From: Bos javanicus
Lineage: Eukaryota > Chordata > Mammalia > Artiodactyla > Bovidae
NCBI RefSeq assembly: GCF_032452875.1
Contig: NC_083878.1
Coordinates: 41,621,378-41,685,377 of the forward strand
Length of the DNA: 64,000 nucleotides
Direction: 5' to 3'
The notes beneath the pieces were generated by a model, which was not told where the DNA came from, did no database searches, and saw nothing but the letters and a program-made list of their open reading frames with translations. Both the position numbers and the translations under genes were made by a program. Shown here piece after piece: positions 21,045 through 32,064 of this stretch (position 1 is the stretch's first letter; each line of letters begins with the position of its first letter).

Positions 21045-21381
21045 CATTGTTGTTCAGTTGCTAATTTGTGTCCAACTCTTTGCGACCACATGGACTGCAG
21101 CATGCCAGGCTTCCCTGCCCTTCTCTATCTCCAGGAGTTTGCTCAAACTCATATCCATTGAGTTGGTGATGTCATGCTGCTATCTCATTCTCTGTTGCCC
21201 CCTTCTCCTCCCGCCCACAATTTTTCCCAGCATCAGGGTCTTTTCCAATGAATTGGCTCTTCACACCAGGTAGCCAAATATTGGAGCTTCAGCTTCAACA
21301 TCATTCCTTCCAATGAATATTCAGGGTTGATTTTCTTTAAGATTGATTGGTTTAATCTCCTTGCTGTTCAAGGGACTCTCA
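21045..21381 (-). mobile_element. BovB 3' fragment, older variant
   Basis: A reverse BovB 3' end beginning TTGTTGTTCAGTTGCTAA rather than the (CAGTT)n of the other copies. It also carries GTTTGCTCAAACTCAT where they have GTTTACCCAAACTCA. It belongs to a different BovB subfamily shared with the copy at 22735. No clear TSD was found. Confidence 0.85.
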
Positions 21382-22734
21382 GGCATTAACCAACACAATT
21401 CACATGTCAAGCCCAACATGAATGGATCAGGGAAGTATTTTTCATTCATAGTGGGAAGAACTGCCAGCTTTATGGGAAGATATGTAAATGTATAATTTTG
21501 TATGTTTTTAAATGATTTATAATTAATTTTATTGAAAATAACAATTTACTCTATCTACCCTCTTGGTCAGGATCCTTCTGCATACTTTTTGCCATCCCAA
21601 GAAAATAAAAAATCTCTCTTGGTTTTGGCATCTGGTTCAAAGTCCAGGATCTCATGATTTATATCAGGTATAGGTGGGATACTCTGGCTCTGAATATCTC
21701 TGAACTGAAACACATGTTATGTGCCTCCCACACATTTAACATACGATGTTGGAATAAGGACAGGAGAAACAAATTAAAATAGTTGCATTCAACAAGGAAA
21801 AAACTGAAGGAAACATAGAAATCACTGGTCTATAGCAAGAACCTGAAACTCTGCCAGGTTTCCCTACAAAGAGACTAGCATACACTTTGGCTAGTCCCTG
21901 GTTCCCCACCTGGGAGTTTATCAGTGATAAACTGTAATACATGGGTCTTCACTCTGCTCTATGAATGCCTTCTTTGGCTTTTCTGATAAGTACTGGGGAA
22001 TATGTCCTTCTTGGTAGCTGAGTTGACTTTTCAACCTGCTTCCCACCTGTAATACCCAAACTACAGGTACACTTAGTACTTACTTTTTGTTTGTTTGTTT
22101 TGCCTCCTAGGTTATTGCAATAAGTCAAATATTTTGTTACTATATAATATGGGTAGTCGTTTCTCCAGCCTCTTATTACAGGTTTTTTATAGTTTTCTAT
22201 ACATATTTTACAGGTTTTTGAGAGCAGACGCCCATTTCTGGTATAATTTTTCTGTTAACTAGCAATTGGCATGTTAATGATGAATGACAAGCCCCATAAC
22301 ATGACCCAAATCTCAGAGGCTCAAATAACAAGTGTTTATTTTCTTGATAATGAATGAAACAGTACTACTGAAGGTCATCAGGGGACCTGGTCCTAGGCCT
22401 CTGATTAGGTTCAGTTTTGTTCTAGGAATTTTTCATTCTTCTTCAAAAAGTGATTATTTATGACATATATTTCTTCCAGGGAATGGCAGGAGCACCAGGA
22501 TGCAAGCAAGATACACAGGGTATGTAAAGGCTCTGTTCTCAACATTGGTTAACTAAATGCCTGCCAACATTTAGTCAACCAAAGCAAGTCACATGGCTAA
22601 GCATTAACACCATGGGGTGAGGGTCACTTTCTACCCACAGTTACATGTCACCTGAGATGTATATTAGAGCAGGGAGGGAATCAAGAATTGAGAACTGTTC
22701 AGCTAGCACACATGCTAAAAACATCAACTTGTAT
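21382..22734. other. No gene; mostly unrecognised sequence
   Basis: This is AT-rich sequence with a short (TTTG)n at about 22085-22100. The block AGAGGCTCAAATAACAAGTG near 22315 faintly recalls an ancient mammalian repeat, but I cannot assign it. Confidence 0.4.
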
Positions 22735-23066
22735 TTGTTGTTCAGTGATGTCTGACTCTTTGCCACGCCATGGACTGTGGCACACCCGGCTTCCCCATCC
22801 TACACTATCTCTTGGAGTTTGCTCAAACACATATCCACTGAATTGGTGATGCCATCCAACCATCTCATCCTCTGTCATCCCATTCTCCTCCTGGCTTCAA
22901 TCTTGCCCAGCATCAGGGTCTTTTCCAGTGAGTTGGCTCTTCACATCAGGTAGCCAAAGTATTGGAGCTTCAGCTTCAGCATCAGTCCTTCCAAAGAATA
23001 TTCAGGGTTGATTTTCTTTAAGATTGACTGCTTTGATCTCTTTGCAGCCCAAGGGACTCTTAAGAA
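22735..23066 (-). mobile_element. BovB 3' fragment, older variant, with TSD
   Basis: A reverse BovB 3' end of the same variant as at 21045 (TTGTTGTTCAGTGATGTC start, GTTTGCTCAAACACAT). It is flanked by an exact 10-bp TSD, CAACTTGTAT, at 22725-22734 and 23067-23076. This shows it inserted as a truncated unit of about 330 bases. Confidence 0.93.
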
Positions 23067-23330
23067 CAACTTGTATAAATGCTGTGAAGAAACTAAAGCA
23101 GAGTTTTACTTAGAGGATGCCTACAAAGCTATTAAAAGTAGTTACTTGGAGATGACATTTATACCAAGGTTGAATGCCTTTCAGGCAAAGGGAGCAGACA
23201 GTTCAAAGACCCAGAAACAGAGATAAGCTCAGGGTGATGGAGGAACTAAAATAAAACCATAGGTGGGTGGTAGAAGATGAAATTGATGAAATAGGCAGAG
23301 ATTATTTAGACCTCTGTTATTATCACTGTT

Positions 23331-23560
23331 GGGCTTCCCAGATGGCACCAGTGGTAAAAAAAAAAAAAAAAAAAAATCTGCCAATACAGGAGATGCAAGA
23401 GACGTGGGTTCGCTCCCTGGGTGGGTGGGGAAGATCCCCTGGAGTAGAAAATAGGATCCCACTCCAGTATTCTGGCCTGGAAAATTCCATGGACAGAGGA
23501 ACCTAGTGGGGCTACAGTTCATGGGGCCACAGAGTTGGACATGACTGAGTGACAGAACAC
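23331..23560 (+). mobile_element. Bov-tA1-like SINE with internal A21 tract
   Basis: A forward element with an exact 12-bp TSD, ATTATCACTGTT, at 23319-23330 and 23561-23572. Inside the tRNA-like head, 21 A residues (23356-23376) replace the usual AAGAAC between GTGGT and the CTGCC that follows. This places a homopolymer between the pol III A and B boxes. Other copies here have at most 8 A at this spot (33969 copy). Confidence 0.95.
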
Positions 23561-23630
23561 ATTATCACTGTTAGAGGCATTATCATATAACTGGACATTT
23601 TCAGAGGATTGTCTACCAAATAGTGAAAAA

Positions 23631-23631
<1 letters not shown>

Positions 23632-23666
<35 letters not shown>
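23632..23666. repeat. (TG)n microsatellite
   Basis: An uninterrupted TG tract of about 17 units, 60 bases past the end of the preceding SINE and not part of its tail. Confidence 0.95.
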
Positions 23667-23667
<1 letters not shown>

Positions 23668-24330
23668 CTACTGGTTGTCATGATAACCCATGAGTAGGGT
23701 AGCTGAAGTCAACCAGTCTGGAAAGTTTTATTCAGATTGAGTTGCATAATCCATTTTAAATAATTTACTTATTCACTCATTCTTATTGGAGTATTGGCCT
23801 ACTAAGTTGTTTCAAAAGGAACACCTGAAAATGTGTTCCTTTTTAAGAGCTAAGAACTCTTAACTAGAGACATACCAGCAAAAATACTCAAGAGGTAAAA
23901 TGGTGGCCTCCGGAAATAGCTGGCTTCTTAACAATTCCAGGTATTTCTTTTGCCCTGGGCTTCTGAGAACTAACTGCAGATAAAAAGGAGTTGGTGCCTT
24001 CTTTTTCCCCTTAGTCTCACTCTTGGGAAAAACCTCTTATTGTTTGGCTCCCTAGAGGGTTTCTAGATCTGAAACAGCAACATCCCTGATTGTTGACTAT
24101 CTTTTCCTGGGAAGTCCTTGTGCTGGTCCTTTGGACAAGGACGTAACCCTGAGTGTAAACCTCAAAGGTGTAATCCATGCCCTCGGGAAGTTCATAATTC
24201 ATCAGGGTGTCAACAAGTTCAAGGGGGGCACACTCATGACCACAAACTTGCACTCACATATAAAGTCACTCATTAGTATCTCAAAATGAATCAGAAACAC
24301 AGAGATGCTGATCACTGAAATGCCCTAAAT
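23667..24330. other. No recognised repeat; short protein-like reverse frame
   Basis: The reverse strand is open for 78 codons at 24017-24253, with protein-like composition but a GTG start and no recognised family. It may be chance or a decayed pseudogene fragment. Nothing else stands out. Confidence 0.35.
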
Positions 24331-24521
24331 CAACGGTCCCGCACCTTTTTGACACCAGGGACTGGTTTCGTAGAAGATAATTTTTCCATGGACCAGGGAG
24401 GGGGGATGGTTTCAGGATGATTCAAGCCCATTGCATTTATTGTGTACTTTATTTCTATTATTATTACAGCAGCTCCACCTCAGATCATCAGGCATTAGAT
24501 TCCAGATGTTAGGGACCCCTG
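24331..24521. mobile_element. hAT (MER1/Charlie-like) non-autonomous DNA transposon
   Basis: Terminal inverted repeats CAACGGTCCCGCACC at the left and AGGGACCCCTG at the right resemble MER1-type ends. The interior (AATTTTTCCATGGACCAGGG, CAGATCATCAGGCATTAGAT) matches the same family. Flanks CCCTAAAT (24323-24330) and CCCGAAAT (24522-24529) form an 8-bp TSD with one mismatch, the size hAT transposases make. The element is short, non-coding and internally deleted. Confidence 0.85.
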
Positions 24522-24660
24522 CCCGAAATCATGAGATCTTCAACACTTTTTAGAAATGACCATTGATCTTGGTTCATTGTGAAAAACTTGATTAAATGTT
24601 GGCTTTTAATAAGCCATATTTTCTTTTGCCCTCATCTTTGTATAGACTTAAGGAAAAGAG

Positions 24661-24873
24661 GGGCTTCCCTGGGGGCTCAAACAGTAACAAATCCACCTGC
24701 AATGTGGGAGACCTGGGTTTGATCCCTGTGTTGGGAAGATCCTCTGAAGGAGGGCATGGCAACCCCCTCCAGTATTCTTGTTTGGAGAATCCTTATGGAC
24801 AGAGGAGCATGGCAGGCTACAGTCCATGGGGCCACAAAGAGTCAGACACAACTAAGCAACTAAGCACAGCACA
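24661..24873 (+). mobile_element. Bov-tA SINE
   Basis: A forward, full-length copy from GGGCTTCCCTGGGGGCTC to AAGCACAGCACA. The B-box-like GGTTTGATCC is intact apart from one transition. AAGGAAAA (24650-24657) and AAGGAAAT (24885-24892) may be its TSD, but the right copy lies about 10 bases past the recognised tail. Confidence 0.9.
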
Positions 24874-27816
24874 ACATGTGAAACAAGGAAATCAAAACCA
24901 GCCACACCGAGGAGCAGGTCCTCTCCCTGGGTCGCAATAACACCTCTACTGGTGTGACCTTGACTTCTATTAAGAACGACCAGTGAAAAAGGTGAAATCC
25001 ACAGCTGTAAATTTACACTGCAGCATCTTTTAGCAAGAAAGGGACTGTGTCTAGTTGAATCAGAGTATGCTGGCTGGTGGAGTTCAGATGCAATCATGTG
25101 GTTTTTTCGGGGGAAATAAATGCGACAGTGTTTATCTCACACACATGTGTTTGTCAGAAGACCTCAAAGCAGTGGGCAGAGATCAGTGAAGCATGGCCAC
25201 TTGTCCCAATGGCTGCACCTCTTCTTTTCAGTTGGGGCCCAGAGGAGGTCATCAGTGCTGAAGCAGTTGAGGCTCTGTTCAGCTCCTATGCCACAAGGAA
25301 GGACAGGAATCCTGCCAAAATGAGGACTTGGGTCCTGATTCCTAACCATCTCCGCTGGACTCCAGCCACCAGCACCGCCCAGAGAAGACAGCAAGCTGAA
25401 GAAAGCGTCCAGCCTGGGTGCGTGGCCAGTTAAAAACCTATTGGACGGTTCAATCAAAGGCATTGCCTCACTCTGTCCTGCGCAGCTATTGTACCTTGGA
25501 ACACATGCTGCTAGGAGACAAAGAGGACATGCGTTTATTTTCAAGCATAGGACTTTGGAACCACTTGGGAAGAATATTCTTGATTGAGAACCAAAACATT
25601 CCATGATGCTTAACAAACCTGCAAATTGAAAAATCAGCATCGGCCTGTGCAGCCGGGAGAAAGGAGAAGGACCTATACCCTGAAAAAAAAAATTTTTTTT
25701 TTTCAAAATACCCCTTAAATGATATTTGTGTGCATTTGCAAAATTACCACTTTCTGAATCGAAGTCTCAAGCTGTTTGCGTCTGAGAACATATGTTGTGC
25801 CGGTAGACAGCCTCCCAGCCTGCTGACGCCCCTGACATCCCCCGCCGTATCGCATAATGGCCAGTCCCGCGAAGAAGGCGCCGCCGCTCAGTCAATGCCC
25901 CTGTAATAATATTTTAAAATAAATGATATGCATCATTAAATCACCGAGGATGACTAACTCAATTTTAGAAAACCCACAACTCCAGCAATCATAGTTACAG
26001 CTCTGATTTGAATATTTCCACTTTCACCTGAGCAGCCAGTGGGAGCCAGTCAAGCAGATTCGCATCCGGGCTGCAGTCTCTGAGGAGCAGAAAGGAACCC
26101 GTGATTATGTAGTTACAGTAACGTAGGCTTGATGCCTCCCGGTCCGCCTGGGCATTTTTAGACTTCTCCTTCCTCCCTTCTTGCCTTCTTATTTACATAT
26201 CACAGGCATCCTCTTTGTAAAGTTATTTTTAATAATTTATTAGATTGATCTTTTTAAAATTCTACCCTGGCTAAATGTCATAAGGAGAAGGGGTGGGGGG
26301 AGAAAAAAAGTCTTCTAAACTTATTTAAAGGTTTCTTCTGGAGTAGGCCAGTTACCTGCTTCACTGCTGATATTCTAAAAATACCTCCATGTCCGTACTA
26401 TTATCCATTCTTCACGTCCAATTGCTCTGTTATGGTAATAGTCAGAAGCACACCATGCAGTAATTACTTACAGCTGACTGAAGAAAAGAATATTCAACTC
26501 CCCCACTGTTCCAGGAGAAGGTCTTTATGCTCTATTAACTCATTCCTGTTTATTAATACTCTACTGGTAATTCAGACTGCTGCCTCTTAGGTTTGTAATA
26601 GGAGGACTATTAAACAGCAATTACTGACCATATGGGTTGGCGAATATTTGTTGTTTTTTTTGGTGGTGGGCTCTTCTTCCCCCACCTCCTTCCCACTTGT
26701 TTTTTTTTTTTAAGAAGCCATATTACAACACAGTAAAAGTAACATCACATCTGCATGAGATTAACAAGTCTGGCAGTATTTCTGCCTTAGAAAAAGTGAA
26801 TTTATTCCCATATTATCATGGCTGATTTAGGAAAAAGAGATCATGGGAGACCTAGGGAAATGTGGGAGTTTGTTCACATGTGGGAAGACCCCTACTCTGG
26901 AAGAGATCCTGGCACTTGTCTTCTCTAAGTCACCTGGCAGGCTGCTTCTTACTGCCTTTGAGAGGGCATTCACCCACCCTCAGGCATCCTCCACTTTGGA
27001 AAAATAAGCATATTTTCTGAGGAACCCAAAGCTAATACCTTTTCCCCTTGTATGTTCCCCCAAGCATTTGGAAGTGGTCACTTTAAAATTTAACATTTGG
27101 TTGATTCATCTCCCAAAAGCAGATATGTGAACCCTGGGAGTTGGCGAAAGGCTCCTCCTGGGAGAGGGATGGCATGAGTAATGGGTTCAAGTGAGGCAGG
27201 CAGGTGGTAAACGATGATTATGGTGATAATAACGTGTGCCTCTCTCCCAGGTAGTGAGCACTAAACACACGGCAAGCATGAAACACATAGAAATGGAGAT
27301 GTGTCTTTGAGATAAATAGGAGATCAGGAGCCAGTTTCCACTGGAAGATGCTGGGTTGTGATCCAGAGCGTGTAAGTCCTTTGATCAGAAGCCTCCACCA
27401 AGGCGGAGGCTGGGTGTCTGGGTACCCTGACATAGCGGCTCTCCCTCCAGAACAGCTGGTCCTCTCTCTGCCATTGGGACTTGTCTTCTACCTTCTACGC
27501 TTTCCCATAAAGGGTGTTCCTCTGGGTTTGCATCCTTCTGGCCCTTAAACAAACAGGACAAACCTCTGAGAACTCGAGCTGGCCCCAGTCTCACCCTTTC
27601 CAAACTATTAACACTAAGTAGGTCTGGCGTTTACCTGTGATAGGGGTTCGCAGCTAATCTAACAGCGTTCCTTTGTTACCTGCTGATGTTGTGTGTGGAA
27701 GTCTCTTCTCTCAGACACACTAAATCCTTGAAGACAAGGACTGCATCTTTTAAACTTTTTTCTCCCTGCACCTAGTTTGGAAATGGACAGTCAATTGATA
27801 CTAACTAGAGACTGGA
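24874..27816. other. Nearly 3 kb free of ruminant repeats, with a CpG patch
   Basis: No SINE or LINE is recognised. Two long overlapping frames lie at 25077-25433 (+, 118 codons) and 25164-25706 (-, 180 codons), neither with a family signature. A CpG-rich patch follows at 25801-25886. The block around 25,740-26,150 has the mixed AT-rich motif look of conserved non-coding DNA. I see no promoter or first exon that I can defend. Confidence 0.4.
25801..25886. promoter_or_regulatory. Short CpG-dense patch
   Basis: Ten CpG dinucleotides fall in 86 bases (for example at 25827, 25843, 25846, 25868, 25870, 25879, 25882 and 25885), within sequence otherwise CpG-poor. It is too short for a CpG island by the usual 200-base rule. 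It could be a decayed island, an unmethylated enhancer core or a GC-rich remnant. No TATA box or start codon context was identified. Confidence 0.35.
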
Positions 27817-28090
27817 GAAGACAATGGCACCCCACTCCAGTACTCTTGCCTGGAAAATCCCATGGGCGGAGGAGCCTGGTGGGCTGCAGTCCATGGGGTC
27901 TCGAAGAGTCGGACACGACTGAGCGAATTCACTTCCACTTTTCACTTTCCTGCATTGGAGAAGGAAATGGCAACCCACTCCAGTGTTCCTGCCTGGAGAA
28001 TCCCAGGGACGGGGGAGCCTGGTGGGTGCTGTCTATGGGGTCGCACAGAGTCGGACACGACTGAAGCAACTTAGCAGCAGCAGCGGCGGC
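27817..28090 (+). mobile_element. Bov-A2 SINE (dimer)
   Basis: Two Bov-A monomers in tandem, each opening with GGAGAAG(A/G)(A/C)AATGG, are joined by the linker CACTTCCACTTTTCACTTTC and end in a CAG/CGG tail (28075-28090). An exact TSD, AGAGACTGGA, flanks it at 27807-27816 and 28091-28100. Bov-A2 lacks the tRNA head and depends on LINE proteins. It is complete and little diverged, so fairly young. Confidence 0.95.
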
Positions 28091-28643
28091 AGAGACTGGA
28101 AGAATTTAATGGAACTATGTAAGGGAAAAAGGACATCAGACCCTAAGTTTTCTTTCTCTAGGGAGATGTATAAAGCTACAGCTTCTGGGGTAAGTTTAGA
28201 AAGAAAAAACAGTAACAAAAATACACAACAAAATGTCAAATCTCTGCCTCAAAGAGTAACAGTACTAAGTTAATGGAGAGAATATAATTGAATTGAATTA
28301 CACCTGTTAAGATCCAAGATGTTTTTCACAGTATGTCTAAGCAATAGAGAAAAGGGATTTATTTCCTTTACAACCTTTGGATGAATTAGAATCCTCAGTA
28401 ATGTATGGCCTAGAGAGCCCTCAAGGGGAAGAGGGCTTCTCTCACTTCCTGTGGTGGGCAACTTCAATAATACAGACTGTCCCCTGGCAGGCTCAGACCT
28501 ACCTGGTGTGATTGGAAAGGCTCTGTGAGGCCTAGCCTACCTCCGGATGCCTCATAGATTGGAGAAAATGCAATGCAATTTTGTTTTTATTACTACTGTT
28601 TTTAAAGTAGGATTGTTTTTTGATTAAGCATATGCAGAATACT

Positions 28644-28912
28644 GCTGCTGCTAAGTCGCTTCAGTCATGTCCATCTGTGTGACCCCATAGATGGCAGCCC
28701 ACCAGGCTCACTGGTCCCTGGCATTCTCCAGGCAAGAACACTGGAGTGGGTTGCCATTTCCTTCTCCAATGCATGAAAGTGAAAAGTGAAAGTGAAGTCT
28801 CTTCAGTTGTGTCCGACTCTGTGCGAGCCCGTAGACGGCAGCCCACCAGGCTCTTCCATCCATGGGATTTTCCAGGCAAGAGTACTGAAGTGGGGTGCCA
28901 TCGCTTTCTCCA
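28644..28912 (-). mobile_element. Bov-A2 SINE (dimer)
   Basis: A reverse Bov-A2: CTG-type tail at 28644, linker GAAAGTGAAAAGTGAAAGTG near 28776, second monomer ending TTTCTCCA. Flanks ATGCAGAATACT (28632-28643) and ATGCAGGATACT (28913-28924) match at 11 of 12 bases. It lies about 550 bases from an oppositely oriented Bov-A2, so the two form a spaced inverted repeat. Confidence 0.95.
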
Positions 28913-29689
28913 ATGCAGGATACTAAGGTAGATGAAAATAGAACAACTCTGATTGAAGTCAGGTTGGGGAGATGTGGATGTCTAATCTGATAATTCAGCT
29001 GATAAAGCCATGGCGGTCCCTCTGAGAGATTCCAGTGTTCCTGGGAACACTATCTGAAAAGCATTTTTCTATTCCAACCCACTTTTGATACAAATGTATA
29101 GACTGAATATGTAATCTCAAATCCACATGGTTAGCTGACAGCAGACTAAGCTATGGAATCTAATCTTTTGGTTCCTTAGCCAAGATTTTTGTTTGTTTTG
29201 CTTTTTCAATATCGCCTACCTGTGTTAATGGAGTAAGTCCTTGCCACAGCAAGCCATTGATAATAGGTACCTACGTGACTTTGGAATGCTTGGCCATCAT
29301 GCCTCCTTTTAACACAAAACTGAGACAAGTTTAAAGTCCGATCAAGGACTTGATGAAGGAGGGATGGCCTCTTGAGGATCTTAAATGACCACGTGGATGT
29401 GAGGTGGAGGTAGTTGATTTCAACTTGGCCATTCCTGCACCTCCATGGTTGAAGTCTCGGCAGTGGCTTCAGCTCAGCCTGGCTGTCCCATGTGCGCCTG
29501 CTTTTGGACCACGTGTTTACGTTAATTTCAGTCCAGCCCATGTTGAGAGGAGCTGCCACAGGGACTTGCTCAGGGTGCTGGGAATTATGCTGCTCCTACT
29601 CACAACATGGTGCAGATTATGATATGGTCTTTTATAGCATTTAAAAAATTGGAGGGTGACAATATTGCAGATTGTCCTTTCATTCTTTC
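28913..29689. other. No gene or recognised repeat
   Basis: Unique-looking sequence. A 117-codon reverse frame (29206-29559) is basic and Trp-rich but has no family resemblance that I can defend. Confidence 0.4.
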
Positions 29690-29870
29690 ACTAACAGAGG
29701 CAGCAGGATGTAGAAGAGAATATGGTATGGGCACTCAAGGGATCCGTATTCTTGACCAGATCTCTTCAACAATTAGCTGTGTGTTTGGGGGACATATTAT
29801 TTAGCCTGTCTGCACCCCCATGCCCTCATCTGTGAAATAATGCCCTCTGGCTCAGATTTGTTTCTGAAAT
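29690..29870 (+). mobile_element. MIR SINE
   Basis: MIR order is visible: GCAGCAGGATGTAGAAGAG, a tRNA-like core, CAATTAGCTGTGTG, then CATGCCCTCATCTGTGAAAT. It covers the core and part of the 3' region, at high divergence. Confidence 0.65.
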
Positions 29871-30179
29871 GCATTTTTCTTTACTGGGCCATTAAAAATT
29901 AATCTAATGCTCTCTATCTGATAACTCTGAGTTAAATTATATTAAAAACAAAACAAATGATTATAAGCAGTCAGTTTTATGAATAAAATGCTTCTATATG
30001 CCAAGAGTTTTAAATTAGGCTCCATGACAAAAACATTTATGTCTGATATCAATGAAGACTTGAGATAAGTCAGTAAGGATGGTATTAAGCCTTGTAAATA
30101 TCATCCAACTGTGACTTGGAACTGTGGAACTGTCCCTATGAGTGAGAACATCTGGGCAGTCTGCTGGCTTAATTTCAGG

Positions 30180-30735
30180 CATTCCTTTATTCAATACATA
30201 CTTGCTTTGTTCCTTCCATATTTCATTACTCAATTAATAAACATATATTTAGCTAATACCATTGATTCATTCAATAAAGGGCATTCAGTGCATCTTGAAG
30301 GTGGAACCTGCTACATCTATAACAAAGTTATCATTGTTAATAATAATAGTATCAATAGAAAGATACATTCCTGATGTTGAAGATCTACTACTCTTATTCA
30401 GGAGCGAGAATGTATATGGTAAAGAGATGGGTGACTTCCTATGACAGTACATGGATAGGGTCCAAGAGAAGGATACAGGCTATAAGGGACGGAAGTGAGA
30501 GGGTGTGGTTAGTTGTGCTAGAGTGAACAGAAAGTGTTGAGGAATGTCTTCCATTGTTCCTTGACACACAATAATATTAGCACAGATGAAGAGGAGGAGA
30601 AGCCACTTTAGGTAGAACAGTGTGTGCAAAAGCATTGAATTAGATAAAATTAAGAGGTATATGAATTTTCTAAAGATCCAGGTCCATCTAGACAGCAGGG
30701 TTTCTATGAGAGTGGGGCCAGGGATGGTATAGCAT
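30180..30735 (+). mobile_element. Possible ancient mammalian repeat fragments
   Basis: ATTCCTTTATTCAATACATA and TGTGCAAAAGCATTGAATTA recall an old, common mammalian interspersed repeat (the TTCATTCAACAAATATTTATT and CAAGTGCAAAGGCC segments). The match is loose and the family is not named here. Confidence 0.3.
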
Positions 30736-30769
30736 CGTCCATTCTAGAAAAGTACTGACAGTCAGGAGA

Positions 30770-30952
30770 TGACGTTTCTCTGATGGTCGAGTGACTCCAA
30801 ATGTAGGGGCCTCAGACGTTATCCTTGGTCAGGGAACTAGTTCTACAGGCTGCAACTAGTTCTCACATGCTGCGGCAAAAATGGAAGATTCTATGTGCCA
30901 CACCTAAGACTGCACAGCCAAATAAATGAGTAAATATTAAAAAAAAAAAAAA
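30770..30952 (+). mobile_element. CHR-type SINE with A-tail
   Basis: A forward element with a decayed head (CGTTTCTCTGATGGTCGAGT), the GGTCAGGGAACTAGTTCTAC box, two AACTAGTTCT/CCTAAGA-type repeats, and an AATAAATGAGTAAATATT(A)n tail. Flanks AGTCAGGAGA (30760-30769) and AGTCAGGGGA (30953-30962) match at 9 of 10 bases. Confidence 0.85.
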
Positions 30953-31644
30953 AGTCAGGGGAAGAATCTTAGCCTGAATCTTAGCCTGTTTTCCTTTTTC
31001 TTTATAAGCTGTTTTGCTCTGTGGAAACGTTTTTATTAGTAAAATCACAGTGGAGTCTAAGAGAAAAGGAATTTAAAAAAAGACTGCACAAAAGCCACTT
31101 GGGGAGCAGGTGAGAATGAGAGGCAATAAGACATCAGGGAACACGATGGAGACATGGCGGCAATGGAGTTTGGAAGGCGGAGAGAAGACTGAGCCTCCAT
31201 TTCAGGGTTCAGTTTCTCTTGCTCTGGATACTGTGGGCTGGAAGGCAGTGTGGGGTGCCCAGGAGATGCCTGGAGGGGGATGCTTGAGAAAGAGAGCAGA
31301 ATAAAAGGAAGAGACCCGGAGAAGATAAAATGAAGACAGAAAATCAGACAAGAGTGAAGGATGAGAGGAACAAAGAGCACATGGTCAATGAAGTAGAAGA
31401 CAAAGGAAATTAATCAAAATTATGATGTGGCGGGTTTGGAGTTCAACTCACAAATTCAGGTGTATAAGAATATGTAACTATTTTATGCAAATTATTCTCC
31501 TTTCATTTCATGCTAGCAATCTGCAGGAGGCAGAAATGTAATCTCTGTCACTGCAGCTTCCTCCCATCAAATCCTTAAGATTGTCCCTCATTTCTGGGGC
31601 CTTCAATAGTACCCAGGTGATGGAGGTGGTGGGGGTGGGGGGCA

Positions 31645-31688
31645 GGGCATCTGCCCTTGGTTGGGCATCCGCCCTTGGTTGGGCATCC
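31645..31688. repeat. 18-bp tandem repeat, 2.4 copies
   Basis: The unit GGGCATCYGCCCTTGGTT occurs at 31645-31662 and 31663-31680, then partially at 31681-31688. One transition separates the two full copies. The unit length is a multiple of three, so it reads as QPRADA repeats in the long reverse frame 31508-32077. Confidence 0.9.
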
Positions 31689-32064
31689 ATCCACTGGGCC
31701 TGTGTTAATCCTGCTATACTCACCAATCCATACAGATCCACTGAGGCACAGGCATTCAGGGCCTCCCAGGACCTCTTCTGGGTCCCTCTCCTTCCATGGA
31801 AAATCACGGTATTTGTGTGACACTGGGGGTGAGGAAGTTCAATAGATTTGCTGTCTCCCTGGACAGGTCTTCTCTGCTCTGAGAAAGTTATGGCAGGAGT
31901 TCTGTCCCCCTGCCCTTCCTGTACCCCAGAGACCCAACCCCAGAGGAGGACCAACTTGTTACTTGGTTTTCTCTTCTGCTCCAACTTTCCTCCTTCCCCC
32001 AAATGCAAGGAATTGAAGATTGCCCTCTTATCACATCTTTCCCTCTTACCTTCCCATCTCTGAT

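Noticed and set aside
24661..24740. tRNA-Glu-like segment as a tRNA gene
   Set aside because: It is the head of a Bov-tA SINE; it lacks a complete cloverleaf and is followed by the SINE body. The same holds for all other Bov-tA heads.
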